A DNA stretch of 49,824 nucleotides from Candidatus Dadabacteria bacterium. Its GTDB lineage: Bacteria; Desulfobacterota_D; UBA1144; Nemesobacterales; UBA2774. The stretch spans positions 1-49,824 of the forward strand of contig JADLGH010000050.1 in NCBI GenBank assembly GCA_020849425.1, read 5' to 3'. Shown here piece after piece: positions 20,603-28,380 of this stretch. Position 1 is the first letter of the stretch. Every line of letters begins with the position of its first letter. Below the pieces are notes generated by a model. That model saw only the letters and a list, made by a program, of their open reading frames with translations, was not told the DNA's origin and ran no database searches. A program made the translations under genes and the position numbers.

Positions 20603-21322
20603 GTGAATTTAAATCTTCTCGGGATTTACTCGGACGACATGGCTCCGCCGGACTTTACTATAGAAAAAGGGCTCTGGTCCAGGGGAAAGACCCCCGCCGG
20701 TATAGACGAGGCAGGCAGGGGGCCCCTTGCAGGCCCCGTGGTCGCGGCGGCCGTGATTCTCCCCGCCGGGTGCGAGCTCGGCGGCATCGACGATTCCAAA
20801 AAATTATCCGAGGCATCGAGAAATGAGGCGTGGGAAGCCATAACCGGGACTGCCGTCGCTTACGGCATAGGCATAGTCGAGCACGACGTCATAGACAGAA
20901 TCAATATCCTCCGCGCGGCCCTGAAAGCGATGGAAATCGCCGTCGGCAATCTTCGCACGCGTCCGGATTTCCTCCTCATAGACGGAAACCAGGGCCTTTC
21001 AATACTCGTTCCGCAGGAAACGATCGTCAAAGGGGATGCGAGATGCTCGTCCATAGCCGCGGCATCGATCCTTGCAAAGGTGACGAGGGATTCGATAATG
21101 GCGCGGTACCACGAAACCTACCCGCAGTATAACTTCGGCTCGCATAAAGGTTACGCCACGAGAGAGCACCTGGACGCCCTTAGAGCGCACGGCCCCTGCC
21201 CTATACACAGAAGGACGTTCAGCGGCGTATTGACCGGGATGCCCGAGAGGCAGTCGCCGAATGGAGACCCACCCGGCGAAACCGGAATGCCCGTTATTCA
21301 GCGACCTTTACGGATTCGATAA
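20603..21322 (+). CDS. rnhB: Ribonuclease HII
   Basis: A 239-residue RNase HII that cuts RNA in RNA/DNA hybrids and starts ribonucleotide excision. [14 protein letters not shown] gives the catalytic Asp35-Glu36 pair; L-L-I-D-G-N and the D-S-I-M-A-R-Y-H region supply the other acidic residues; H-K-G-Y-A-T-R-E-H follows. The start is uncertain: GTG at 20603 has a weak GCGGGGT upstream, and an ATG at 20639 has none. A 30-residue tail after the conserved core runs into the oppositely oriented cyclophilin gene, so the two overlap by 29 bases tail to tail. Confidence 0.93.
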   Translation: MNLNLLGIYSDDMAPPDFTIEKGLWSRGKTPAGIDEAGRGPLAGPVVAAAVILPAGCELGGIDDSKKLSEASRNEAWEAITGTAVAYGIGIVEHDVIDRINILRAALKAMEIAVGNLRTRPDFLLIDGNQGLSILVPQETIVKGDARCSSIAAASILAKVTRDSIMARYHETYPQYNFGSHKGYATREHLDALRAHGPCPIHRRTFSGVLTGMPERQSPNGDPPGETGMPVIQRPLRIR

Positions 21323-21965
21323 CCACGTCTTCGGTGGGAACGTCGCCGTGCATGCCCTTGTTGCTCGTAGGGACCGCGGCTATGGCGTCCACCACGTCCA
21401 TGCCGTCTATGACCTTCCCGAAGACGGCATATCCGAAGTCTCTTGCGCCGTTGTTCAGGAAATCGTTATCGACGACGTTTATGAAGAACTGTGACGTCGC
21501 GCTGTCGACGACCTGGGTACGCGCCATTGCAAGCGTGCCCCTCTCGTTTTTGAGTCCGTTATCGGCCTCGTTCTTTATCGGGGACTTTGTGGGCTTCTGG
21601 GCGAAGTCTGGCGTGAACCCGCCGCCCTGTATCATGAAATTAGGGATGACCCTGTGAAAGACGGTGCCGTCGTAAAATCCGTCGTTTACGTAGGAAAGAA
21701 AATTCTCGACCGTTACGGGAGCCTCGTTCTTCAAGAGCTCGACCTTTATATCGCCTTTGGACGTGGATATTATTACCACCGGATTGCCTCCTTTTGTTTC
21801 GCTCGTATCCCCGGCAGGAGCGCTTTGCGCCGTATTCTGTGCGGAATTATCCTTTTGCTTGCAGGCCGCGGTAACCAGCATCGCCGGCATGAGAACGGCC
21901 ACCAAAAGAAGCTTTACGGCAATGCCCGACATACCGGCATAGAAGTCGATACTTCCGAGTTTCAT
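21294..21965 (-). CDS. Peptidyl-prolyl cis-trans isomerase, cyclophilin type, lipoprotein
   Basis: A 223-residue secreted cyclophilin. The N-terminus has a hydrophobic signal ending L-V-T-A-A-C, so Cys35 is probably lipidated; a Ser/Ala/Gln-rich linker follows. The cyclophilin domain (about residues 60-223) shows [19 protein letters not shown] and S-Q-F-F-I-N-V with [12 protein letters not shown], including the catalytic Arg and Phe. It speeds proline isomerisation during folding of envelope proteins. GGAGG lies eight bases before the ATG, with a promoter further upstream. Confidence 0.92.
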   Translation of the reverse strand: MKLGSIDFYAGMSGIAVKLLLVAVLMPAMLVTAACKQKDNSAQNTAQSAPAGDTSETKGGNPVVIISTSKGDIKVELLKNEAPVTVENFLSYVNDGFYDGTVFHRVIPNFMIQGGGFTPDFAQKPTKSPIKNEADNGLKNERGTLAMARTQVVDSATSQFFINVVDNDFLNNGARDFGYAVFGKVIDGMDVVDAIAAVPTSNKGMHGDVPTEDVVIESVKVAE

Positions 21966-21999
21966 ACTTTAGTCCTCCGGGTTTTCTATGAGGGAACTA

Positions 22000-22028
22000 A
22001 AGTTATAATATTACTTGCACGGTGTCAA
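22000..22028 (-). promoter_or_regulatory. Promoter of the cyclophilin gene
   Basis: On the minus strand a consensus TTGACA (22028-22023) is followed after 17 bases by TAACTT (22005-22000); TATAAC two bases earlier is an alternative -10. The start would fall about 28 bases before the ATG at 21965, leaving room for the GGAGG site. Confidence 0.55.
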
Positions 22029-22117
22029 ACGGCCACTTTTCCGTGGAAATTTTTCGGAAACCCGTGGACAGTCAATAGACACAGATTAAATGAAAAATGC
22101 TTTAAACGGGGAGAGAA

Positions 22118-23050
22118 ATGCCGGGAATAGACTTTGGAGTCGTCCTCCGTCAGCAGAAAATAGAATTCTCCGAGATAAGGGATGCGGCGGAGCTGTGCGA
22201 CGAGCTCGGATACCATTCCGTCTGGTTTTACGACCACCTTCTCGGGCAGGGCGGGCTCGACCTCGACATATACGAGGCGTGGACGCTCATGTCCGCCCTT
22301 TCCACCGTGACGAAAAGGGTGAGGCTCGGGGCCATGGTTCTTTGCAGCGCCTTCAGGCCCCCCTCCCTCCTGGCGAAGATGGCCTCGACTCTGGACGTCG
22401 TGAGCGGCGGGAGGCTCGAATTCGCTATCGGGGGCGGGTGGTTCGAGCCCGAATTCAGGGCGTACGGATATAATTTCCCCGATACCCGGGCGAGGATAGA
22501 GGAGCTCTCGGAAGCGGCGGCGATAATAAAGTCCATGTGGACCGAGGAAAAACCGAGCTTTAGCGGCAAATATCACTCCATAGAGGGCGCGTACTGCAAT
22601 CCGAAGCCCGTGCAGAAGCCCCATCCGCCCGTCATAATCGGCGGCTCCGGGGAGAAATATCTTCTCAGGGCTGTAGCCGAGCTTGCGGACGAATGGAACT
22701 GCCCGGCGAGCAGCGCGCTCGAGTACGAGGGAAAAATCGCCGCCCTCAAGAAGCACTGCGCCGAGATCGGACGGGACCCGTCCGGGATAAGGATATCGCA
22801 GCAGACGGTTTGCGTCCTCGCGGAGAACGAATCCGGCATACCGGAAAAGCTGGAGAAGGCCCGGAGGCGCTACGGGTTCTTCGGCGATATCGAGAAAATA
22901 GGAATAGTCGGGACCCCGGGGCAATGCATATCGAAAATCCGCGAGAACGAGAAAAAGGGCATTACGAAATACACCATCTTCTTCTCGGACGTTATGGACC
23001 CGGGAACGCTCCGCCTCTTTGCCGAAGAGGTCATGCCGGCCTTTAAGTAA
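22118..23050 (+). CDS. LLM class flavin-dependent oxidoreductase (luciferase-like, possibly F420-dependent)
   Basis: A 310-residue TIM-barrel enzyme of the bacterial luciferase-like family. F-G-V-V-L at the start, Y-H-S-V-W-F-Y-D-H, L-G-A-M-V-L-C-S-A-F-R-P-P-S-L-L-A-K and G-G-R-L-E-F-A-I-G-G-G-W are the usual LLM blocks, followed by P-P-V-I-I-G-G-S-G. Such proteins use FMN or coenzyme F420 to oxidise or reduce varied substrates; the subclass resembles F420-type members, but cofactor and substrate cannot be settled by eye. GGGGAGAG lies just before the ATG. It converges with the GldC-like gene. Confidence 0.86.
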   Translation: MPGIDFGVVLRQQKIEFSEIRDAAELCDELGYHSVWFYDHLLGQGGLDLDIYEAWTLMSALSTVTKRVRLGAMVLCSAFRPPSLLAKMASTLDVVSGGRLEFAIGGGWFEPEFRAYGYNFPDTRARIEELSEAAAIIKSMWTEEKPSFSGKYHSIEGAYCNPKPVQKPHPPVIIGGSGEKYLLRAVAELADEWNCPASSALEYEGKIAALKKHCAEIGRDPSGIRISQQTVCVLAENESGIPEKLEKARRRYGFFGDIEKIGIVGTPGQCISKIRENEKKGITKYTIFFSDVMDPGTLRLFAEEVMPAFK

Positions 23051-23066
23051 AGCCGATAGAAGGAGA

Positions 23067-23405
23067 TTACCTGTTGGCGAAGGCCTCCACGCTTTTTGCG
23101 AATTCGAGCGCGAAGGCCCTTATCTTTTCAGACGTGGCGTCGTCGTTAGTCGCCCTTTTGTAGGTGTCCGCCATCTTCATGAACATGTGGTAGAAATGAG
23201 CGCCCATCTCGCCTACTTCCATGCGCGGGGTCCAGAGCTCTATGCCCATGCTGTTCCTGGCGCTCTTGTCCCACATTGATATCATCAGAGATTCGCAGGG
23301 TGCATAACCCTCTTCGCCGGAATCGGTGGCGTTCCAGTATATCTCTTCGGGCGCGGCCTTATCGTCGAGCTTGACGAGAAATTTTATTTCGGCTTCTTTG
23401 GGCAT
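23067..23405 (-). CDS. GldC-like protein
   Basis: A 112-residue protein that matches the gliding-motility protein GldC in layout: K-E-A-E-I-K-F-L-V-K-L-D at the N-terminus, P-E-E-I-Y-W-N-A-T-D-S-G in the next strand, then E-S-L-M-I-S-M-W-D, I-E-L-W-T-P-R-M-E-V-G-E-M and M-A-D-T-Y-K-R-A-T. GldC was named in Bacteroidetes, where it is an accessory of gliding. No other gliding gene is in this window, so a general role is more likely. It follows the enoyl-CoA hydratase gene by 16 bases and is probably cotranscribed with it. Confidence 0.75.
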   Translation of the reverse strand: MPKEAEIKFLVKLDDKAAPEEIYWNATDSGEEGYAPCESLMISMWDKSARNSMGIELWTPRMEVGEMGAHFYHMFMKMADTYKRATNDDATSEKIRAFALEFAKSVEAFANR

Positions 23406-23421
23406 CTACTCTCCGTCCGGT

Positions 23422-24282
23422 TTAATCTACTCCCCAGAAATCTGGCTTCCTCTTTTCGAGAAACGCCGTCGCACCCTCGACCATCTCGGGGGCCTTCATG
23501 AAGAAGCGGGCGAGCTCGAGACCGTGCGTAATCTGCGGATGGGCCATGTCGGAGACGAAGTTGATCTGGAGCTTGGCTATCCTGAGGGACTGCCTGCTCT
23601 TTTCGAGGAGGCTCTTGCACCAGGCCTCGACCTCTTCGTCGAGCTTGTCCTGGGGAACGACCTTGTTGACCCAGCCCATCTTCATTGCCTCTTCGGCCGT
23701 GTAGCGGTTGCAGAGATAAACTATTTCGCGCGCTTTCTTATCGCCTACCGAGTGCTGGAGCTGCTGAAGGCCGTACCATATGGGCGCGCTCCCGACGAGA
23801 GGGCCGGCCTGTGCGAATATGGACGTATCGGAGGCAATAGTGAGGTCGCAGAGCATGTTGAGCTCGTTCCCACCGCCGACGCAGTACCCGTCTACCCGCG
23901 CGATAATCGGCTTTCCGCAGCAGCGCATCGCCGTCGCGAGCCTGTAATGGACGAGCATGTATTTTGCATCGACCTTCTTTTTGGGATCGACTATCCAGGA
24001 GAGGTCGCCGCCGGCCGAAAATGCCTTGCCGCCGGCACCCGTAAGGACTATCACGCCTATACCGTCGTCGAGCCACGCGTCTTCGATGGCAATCGCGAGC
24101 TCTTCCCTGACCTCGGAGTTAAGGGCGTTACGAACCTCGGGTCGGTTAATGGTGACGTAAGCGACCTTATTCTTCTTCGAGTAGAGGATGTACTCGAGCT
24201 GAAGTCCGGACTTTTTCTTCGCGGGCCCGGCGGCAGCCGCTGTTTTTTTCGTAGTGGTTTTGGTAGTTCTATCCTTGGCCAT
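23422..24282 (-). CDS. Enoyl-CoA hydratase/isomerase family protein (MenB-like)
   Basis: A 286-residue crotonase-fold protein. F-S-A-G-G-D-L (about residue 90) and G-G-G-N-E-L-N-M-L-C-D-L-T-I-A form the oxyanion hole and CoA pocket; Q-A-G-P-L-V-G-S and the terminal K-P-D-F recall 1,4-dihydroxy-2-naphthoyl-CoA synthase (MenB) and related ring-acting members more than beta-oxidation hydratases. Residues 1-26 are a Lys/Thr/Ala-rich, probably disordered extension. AGGAGG lies about five bases before the ATG. Without other men genes nearby I do not assign menB; the exact substrate is open. Confidence 0.82.
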   Translation of the reverse strand: MAKDRTTKTTTKKTAAAAGPAKKKSGLQLEYILYSKKNKVAYVTINRPEVRNALNSEVREELAIAIEDAWLDDGIGVIVLTGAGGKAFSAGGDLSWIVDPKKKVDAKYMLVHYRLATAMRCCGKPIIARVDGYCVGGGNELNMLCDLTIASDTSIFAQAGPLVGSAPIWYGLQQLQHSVGDKKAREIVYLCNRYTAEEAMKMGWVNKVVPQDKLDEEVEAWCKSLLEKSRQSLRIAKLQINFVSDMAHPQITHGLELARFFMKAPEMVEGATAFLEKRKPDFWGVD

Positions 24283-24344
24283 GAGAGCCTCCTGTAATTA
24301 TATGAATCGAGTCATACAATTTTTGCCTCGGACGGCCCCGGATG

Positions 24345-24599
24345 TCAAATCCCTCCGGCGGGAGCAGAGAGGCGAGGCTGCACGGAGAAGGGATTTTCCC
24401 CGGGCTCCTGCCGGCGTCGAAAACGACGCCGGAGCGGACAGCGCCGCCCTGACCAGGGGAGCTTGTTCATGAGAGGGGCAATCTGCGGACCGAAAAGCGC
24501 AACGGCCGCTATGAGCGCGATAAATCCCGCCACACTGGTGCAGAGCGACATAACCACCATGGTGGCTATCTTATCGAGCTTTCTTGCGTCCAAGTCCAT
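24345..24599 (-). CDS. Small membrane protein at the end of the act operon
   Basis: An 84-residue frame starting three bases after the actF stop, with GGAGG nine bases before the ATG, which argues that it is translated. Residues about 10-40 form one or two transmembrane helices (M-V-V-M-S-L-C-T-S-V-A then F-I-A-L-I-A-A-V-A-L-F). The last ~35 residues are Arg/Pro-rich and pass through a strong inverted repeat (24411-24432), so that tail looks non-conserved. It may be a small accessory subunit of alternative complex III, as single-helix subunits are known in the complex, or an unrelated protein. Confidence 0.55.
   Translation of the reverse strand: MDLDARKLDKIATMVVMSLCTSVAGFIALIAAVALFGPQIAPLMNKLPWSGRRCPLRRRFRRRQEPGENPFSVQPRLSAPAGGI
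24411..24432 (-). terminator. Strong hairpin near the end of the act operon
   Basis: Nine perfectly paired bases, CCGGCGTCG and CGACGCCGG, around a four-base loop (TTTT on the minus strand). It lies in the last gene of the operon and could slow or end transcription or protect the 3' end, but no T-run follows, so it is not a standard rho-independent terminator. Confidence 0.4.
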
Positions 24600-24601
24600 T
24601 A

Positions 24602-25849
24602 TCAATGTCCTCCGTGTCCCGACGATTTACCGCCGAAGAACGGGTCCCCGACCGGTATGGATGGGAACGCCCTCATGAATATGAGGAACGCTGCGATAAA
24701 CGCGCCGAGGAATCCGAGCGATACGAGTATCTGCGTAAAGCCGATGTCTATCGCGTTTGAGAGCGACGGCACTATGAGAACGTACTTCTCAAGCCAGAAT
24801 CCCGTAAGGGATACGGCGGATATGAAAATCACTACGGGTTTAATGATTTTGTTGGTTCTCGGTATGAGTGCGGTAAAGGGAAATATAAAACAACACCACA
24901 TAACGACCCAGGAAAGAGTCCTGTAGGGCTCATCCTTTAGCCTCGCTATTACGAAGACGGTTTCCTCGGGCATGTTTCCATACCATATCGGCAGGAACTG
25001 TGAGAAGAAGAAGTAAACCCAGAAGAGGGAGAAACCCTGAAGCATCTTGCCCATATCGTGATACTTGTTGTCGTCGAGGTATTCTTCGAGCCCGAGCCTT
25101 CGTCTAAGCATTATGGACAGGATAATCGTCATGGCTATCGCGCACACGAAGCTGCCCATGAAGTAAAACGGCCCGAAGAGCGTGCTGAACCAGTGGGGGT
25201 CGAGGGACATCATGAAATCCCATGCAAAGAAGCTGAATACAATCGAGTAGAGAAGGATTACGGCCGGGGCGAACTTGCCGAGCTTGAGCCATATAGCCTT
25301 TCTCTCGTCCTCTCCTTTCCAGGCCGATGCAACCCATCCTGCAAGACCCGTGAGCTTCTCGCCGGCGCCGCCCAGGTCCTGCCTGAGCGAGTAGTAGACG
25401 TAAAGACTGCTCACGGCGAAAAGGATTAGAAAGCCGATGAAGTTACGACCGAAAACGAACTCCATGTTGAGCCATACATCTTTCGGATGATGGTAGTGAT
25501 GCGTCGCATAGGGGAGAATATAATCCCTCCCGGCGAAGACGACGAGAAGAAGCACGATCGCGATGGGAAGGAACGCCCCCAGCGCTTCGCTCGTACGGAG
25601 GAGAGGCCTTGCCCACCTTGCGTTCGTTATACGCATGATGCAGGAAAAGACGATGCCCGCCTGCGCTATACCGGTCCAGAAAAGGAAGTTGATGAGGAAT
25701 ATTTCCCAGATGTTGCCGGGACTGTCGCCCAGTACGGTGATTACGAACGAACCGAACCCTACTACGGCCAGGGCGAGGAAAACGTACACCCACAAAGCCG
25801 GTATGTACGTTCTCTTTTGAAGTATCTCTTCTCTGATTTGCTGATCCAT
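24602..25849 (-). CDS. actF: Alternative complex III, membrane subunit ActF (quinol:cytochrome c oxidoreductase)
   Basis: A 415-residue integral membrane protein with about ten helices, the expected length for ActF, the shorter, second NrfD/PsrC-like subunit of alternative complex III. Early phrases W-V-Y-V-F-L-A-L-A-V-V-G-F-G-S-F and F-L-I-N-F-L-F-W-T-G-I-A-Q-A-G are typical, as is the segment L-P-I-W-Y-G-N-M-P-E-E-T. It pairs with ActC to form the membrane core that oxidises quinol and passes electrons to the cytochrome subunits. It begins two bases after the actE stop. Confidence 0.92.
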   Translation of the reverse strand: MDQQIREEILQKRTYIPALWVYVFLALAVVGFGSFVITVLGDSPGNIWEIFLINFLFWTGIAQAGIVFSCIMRITNARWARPLLRTSEALGAFLPIAIVLLLVVFAGRDYILPYATHHYHHPKDVWLNMEFVFGRNFIGFLILFAVSSLYVYYSLRQDLGGAGEKLTGLAGWVASAWKGEDERKAIWLKLGKFAPAVILLYSIVFSFFAWDFMMSLDPHWFSTLFGPFYFMGSFVCAIAMTIILSIMLRRRLGLEEYLDDNKYHDMGKMLQGFSLFWVYFFFSQFLPIWYGNMPEETVFVIARLKDEPYRTLSWVVMWCCFIFPFTALIPRTNKIIKPVVIFISAVSLTGFWLEKYVLIVPSLSNAIDIGFTQILVSLGFLGAFIAAFLIFMRAFPSIPVGDPFFGGKSSGHGGH

Positions 25850-25851
25850 GA

Positions 25852-26520
25852 TTACTGAGCGCTCTCCTGTTCAGTGTTCGTCTCTTCGGACGAAGTATCA
25901 TTCGGCGCCGTCTCTTCGGGCGCCGCCGGTTCCGGTGTCGAGTCTTCGGGTGAGGCTTCCTGCTGTGCCGCCCCTTCCGGGGCCGCAGGGGGCTGCGCCT
26001 GGGCCGGAGGATTACCCTGTAGTTTTCTTACGTAGTTGACCACGTCCCACGCGCCTTCGGCCGTTATATTTTCACGGTAGCTCGGCATCATGACCTTCCC
26101 GCCGTACCTGATGTATGCGTAGATGTAGCCGTCAGTCCTGGCGATTACCGGCGCCGAGGTGATGTTCATCGGGTAGAAGCCTCTCTTGATTACGGGGCCG
26201 TCGCCCTTCCCCTCCATACCGTGGCAGACGAAACAGTAGGTGTCGTACAGGTGCTCTCCGTTCTTGAGCGATTCTTCAGTCGCGGGACCGGGATTCTGCG
26301 TCATGGATTCGAAATCCTCCCGGGGCTCGGGCGCTATCCTGAGGCCGGTCGTCGTTACGGACCAGAGAGGATAGGGCACGGGCAGCTCGTAGGGCAGTAT
26401 AGACGGCTGTATCCACATATCGAAATTCCACGGGAACGCATGGGAGCGGGGCGCCCACAACATTCCCGAAAGGACAAAAAACAGCAGATAAAATTTCATA
26501 TTTTTGAATAACACTCCCAT
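25852..26520 (-). CDS. actE: Alternative complex III, monoheme cytochrome c subunit ActE
   Basis: A 222-residue exported cytochrome. A signal or anchor helix (residues 9-27, ending S-H-A-F) is followed by W-N-F-D-M-W-I-Q-P-S, common to ActE, then the heme site C-F-V-C-H-G and the axial-Met region G-G-K-V-M-M-P-S-Y. The final ~55 residues are a Pro/Ala/Glu/Gln-rich acidic tail not needed for the heme domain. AGGAGG immediately precedes the ATG at 26520; a longer in-frame start would overlap actD. It accepts electrons within the complex in the periplasm. Confidence 0.92.
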   Translation of the reverse strand: MGVLFKNMKFYLLFFVLSGMLWAPRSHAFPWNFDMWIQPSILPYELPVPYPLWSVTTTGLRIAPEPREDFESMTQNPGPATEESLKNGEHLYDTYCFVCHGMEGKGDGPVIKRGFYPMNITSAPVIARTDGYIYAYIRYGGKVMMPSYRENITAEGAWDVVNYVRKLQGNPPAQAQPPAAPEGAAQQEASPEDSTPEPAAPEETAPNDTSSEETNTEQESAQ

Positions 26521-26540
26521 TACCTCCTGAAAGACACGGC

Positions 26541-27050
26541 TCAAATACCGTCGACCTTTATTTCCTCTGCGCCGTGTGAATTCAGAATATCCTGCACCTT
26601 TTCGACATTGCCCTTGTCGCATGCGACCATGATCCCGAACTTGTCTTCGGAGAATCTCGGGTCGTACATATCGATGGGGGCATTTTTTCTTAGCCTGGAA
26701 TTTACCAGCAGGCCGATCAGCGTCGAGAGCGCGCCGATAAGGATCGTGAGCTCGAAAATAATGACGATGAAGGGCGGTATCGAGACGATCGGCTTTGCGC
26801 TCACGGGCAGCGGCCAGTCCATGGACGTCAGGACCGTGAACCCTACGCCGCAGCTCGCTCCGAGCATGGCGCCGAAGAGCGTGAAGAACCGCACTACGCT
26901 TTCGGGCTCGTCCATCACGCCTTCTATCTCGTGATTAGGCAGGGGAGAGAAGACCCTTATAGTCTTAAAGCCCTCTTCCTTCAGCTTCCTTACGGCGTTG
27001 ATCGTAAGGTCGAGGTATGAAAATATCCCCAGTACACCCTGGTTATTCAT
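26541..27050 (-). CDS. actD: Alternative complex III subunit ActD (DUF3341)
   Basis: A 169-residue membrane protein. A soluble N-terminal domain (G-V-L-G-I-F-S-Y then A-V-R-K-L-K-E-E-G-F and V-F-S-P-L-P-N-H-E-I) is followed by two transmembrane helices (about 57-77 and 95-118) and a short domain ending with E-D-K-F-G-I-M-V-A-C-D-K, the DUF3341 plan. ActD lies between the ActC and ActF cores as a structural subunit without cofactors. AAGGAGG is nine bases from the ATG at 27050 and three from an ATG at 27056, so the second is preferred. The start lies inside the actC end. Confidence 0.9.
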   Translation of the reverse strand: MNNQGVLGIFSYLDLTINAVRKLKEEGFKTIRVFSPLPNHEIEGVMDEPESVVRFFTLFGAMLGASCGVGFTVLTSMDWPLPVSAKPIVSIPPFIVIIFELTILIGALSTLIGLLVNSRLRKNAPIDMYDPRFSEDKFGIMVACDKGNVEKVQDILNSHGAEEIKVDGI

Positions 27051-28380
27051 GACCATTCGCCTCCTTCCTCGGCACGGGCAGAATCTCTTTCATTTCGGCG
27101 ATGGACACGGCCGGGAGCGTCTTGATGAATATAAGGAAGAACATGAAGAACCATGCAAAACTCCCGAGCGTAATACCCATTTCGACCCAGGACACTTTAT
27201 ATATACCCCAGGACGCCGGATCGAATCCTCGCGAAAGCGATATGACGATGATGTTGAATCTCTCGAACCACATTCCGATATTTATAAAGATGGAAATGAT
27301 AAAGAGCGCCTTGATATTCCTTCTTACGCTCTTGAACCAGAGCGGAATCGGTATGAGCACGTTACAGAAGATCATTATCCAGTAGAAGAGCGCGTACTCG
27401 CCCGTCGCCCTGTAGTAGAACTGGCCCCATTCGGCGGGGTTACTGCTGTACCACGCCATGAAGAACTCGACCCCGTACGCATAGCCGACGATGAGCGAAG
27501 TCACGATAACGAGCTTGGCCAAGCCGTCGTAGTTGTCGAGCGTTATGTATTCTTCGAGCGAGAATATTTTTCGTATCGGAACCGTAAGCGTTATAACCAT
27601 CCCGAGACCCGAGAAAATTGCGCCCGCGACGAAGTAAGGCGCGAAAATCGTCGTATGCCACCCGGGGAGGTTGGCCATCGCGAAGTCCCAGGAAACGACG
27701 CTGTGAACAGAAAGAACGAGCGGCGTCGCGAAGGCCGCGAAGAAGAGATAGGCCCTCGTGTAGTGGAGCCATTCCCAGTTGCTGCCCTTCCATCCGAGCG
27801 AAAGTATCGAATATATAATCTTGCGGGGTTTTTCCGTTACCCTGTCCCTGATCGCGGCTATGTCCGGGATCATTCCCACGAAGAAGAAGACGGAGCTTAC
27901 TGTAAGGTAAGTGCTGACAGCGAAAACGTCCCAGACGAGAGGAGACTTGAAGTTAATCCAGAGCTCCCTTTGGTTCGGGTACGGAAAGAGCCAGTAAAAA
28001 AACCATGGCCTACCCAGGTGAATTATGGGGAACAAGCCCGCCGTCAAAACCGCGAAAACCGTCATCGCCTCTGATATTCGATAGATCGACAACCTGAAGC
28101 TCGCCCGGAACAGATACAGGACAGCGGAGATGAGGGTCCCGGAGTGCGCGATACCGACCCAGAAGACGAAGTCCGTAATGTAAACGCCCCAGTATACGGG
28201 GTGCCTGTATCCGGCGGCGCCGAGGCCGGTGTAGACCTGATAAAGGAAGCAGAAAAGCCCGAAGCCCACGATACCCAGGGTCGGCACGAAGAGGGCAAGC
28301 CACTTTACAGTCGGCTTGTCGAGCATTCTTATGACGTCTTCGTTTACTTTCGCGTAGGTTAACGACGTTTGCTGACTCAT
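27043..28380 (-). CDS. actC: Alternative complex III, NrfD-like membrane subunit ActC
   Basis: A 445-residue polytopic NrfD/PsrC-family protein with about ten helices. Residues Y-W-G-V-Y-I-T-D-F-V-F-W-V-G-I-A-H-S-G-T and L-G-R-P-W-F-F-Y-W-L-F-P-Y-P are hallmark sequences of ActC and carry residues of the quinol site. It is the main quinol-binding subunit in alternative complex III. Its ATG shares one base with the actB stop (TAATG) and its end overlaps the actD start by eight bases, so the genes are tightly coupled. Confidence 0.94.
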   Translation of the reverse strand: MSQQTSLTYAKVNEDVIRMLDKPTVKWLALFVPTLGIVGFGLFCFLYQVYTGLGAAGYRHPVYWGVYITDFVFWVGIAHSGTLISAVLYLFRASFRLSIYRISEAMTVFAVLTAGLFPIIHLGRPWFFYWLFPYPNQRELWINFKSPLVWDVFAVSTYLTVSSVFFFVGMIPDIAAIRDRVTEKPRKIIYSILSLGWKGSNWEWLHYTRAYLFFAAFATPLVLSVHSVVSWDFAMANLPGWHTTIFAPYFVAGAIFSGLGMVITLTVPIRKIFSLEEYITLDNYDGLAKLVIVTSLIVGYAYGVEFFMAWYSSNPAEWGQFYYRATGEYALFYWIMIFCNVLIPIPLWFKSVRRNIKALFIISIFINIGMWFERFNIIVISLSRGFDPASWGIYKVSWVEMGITLGSFAWFFMFFLIFIKTLPAVSIAEMKEILPVPRKEANGHE

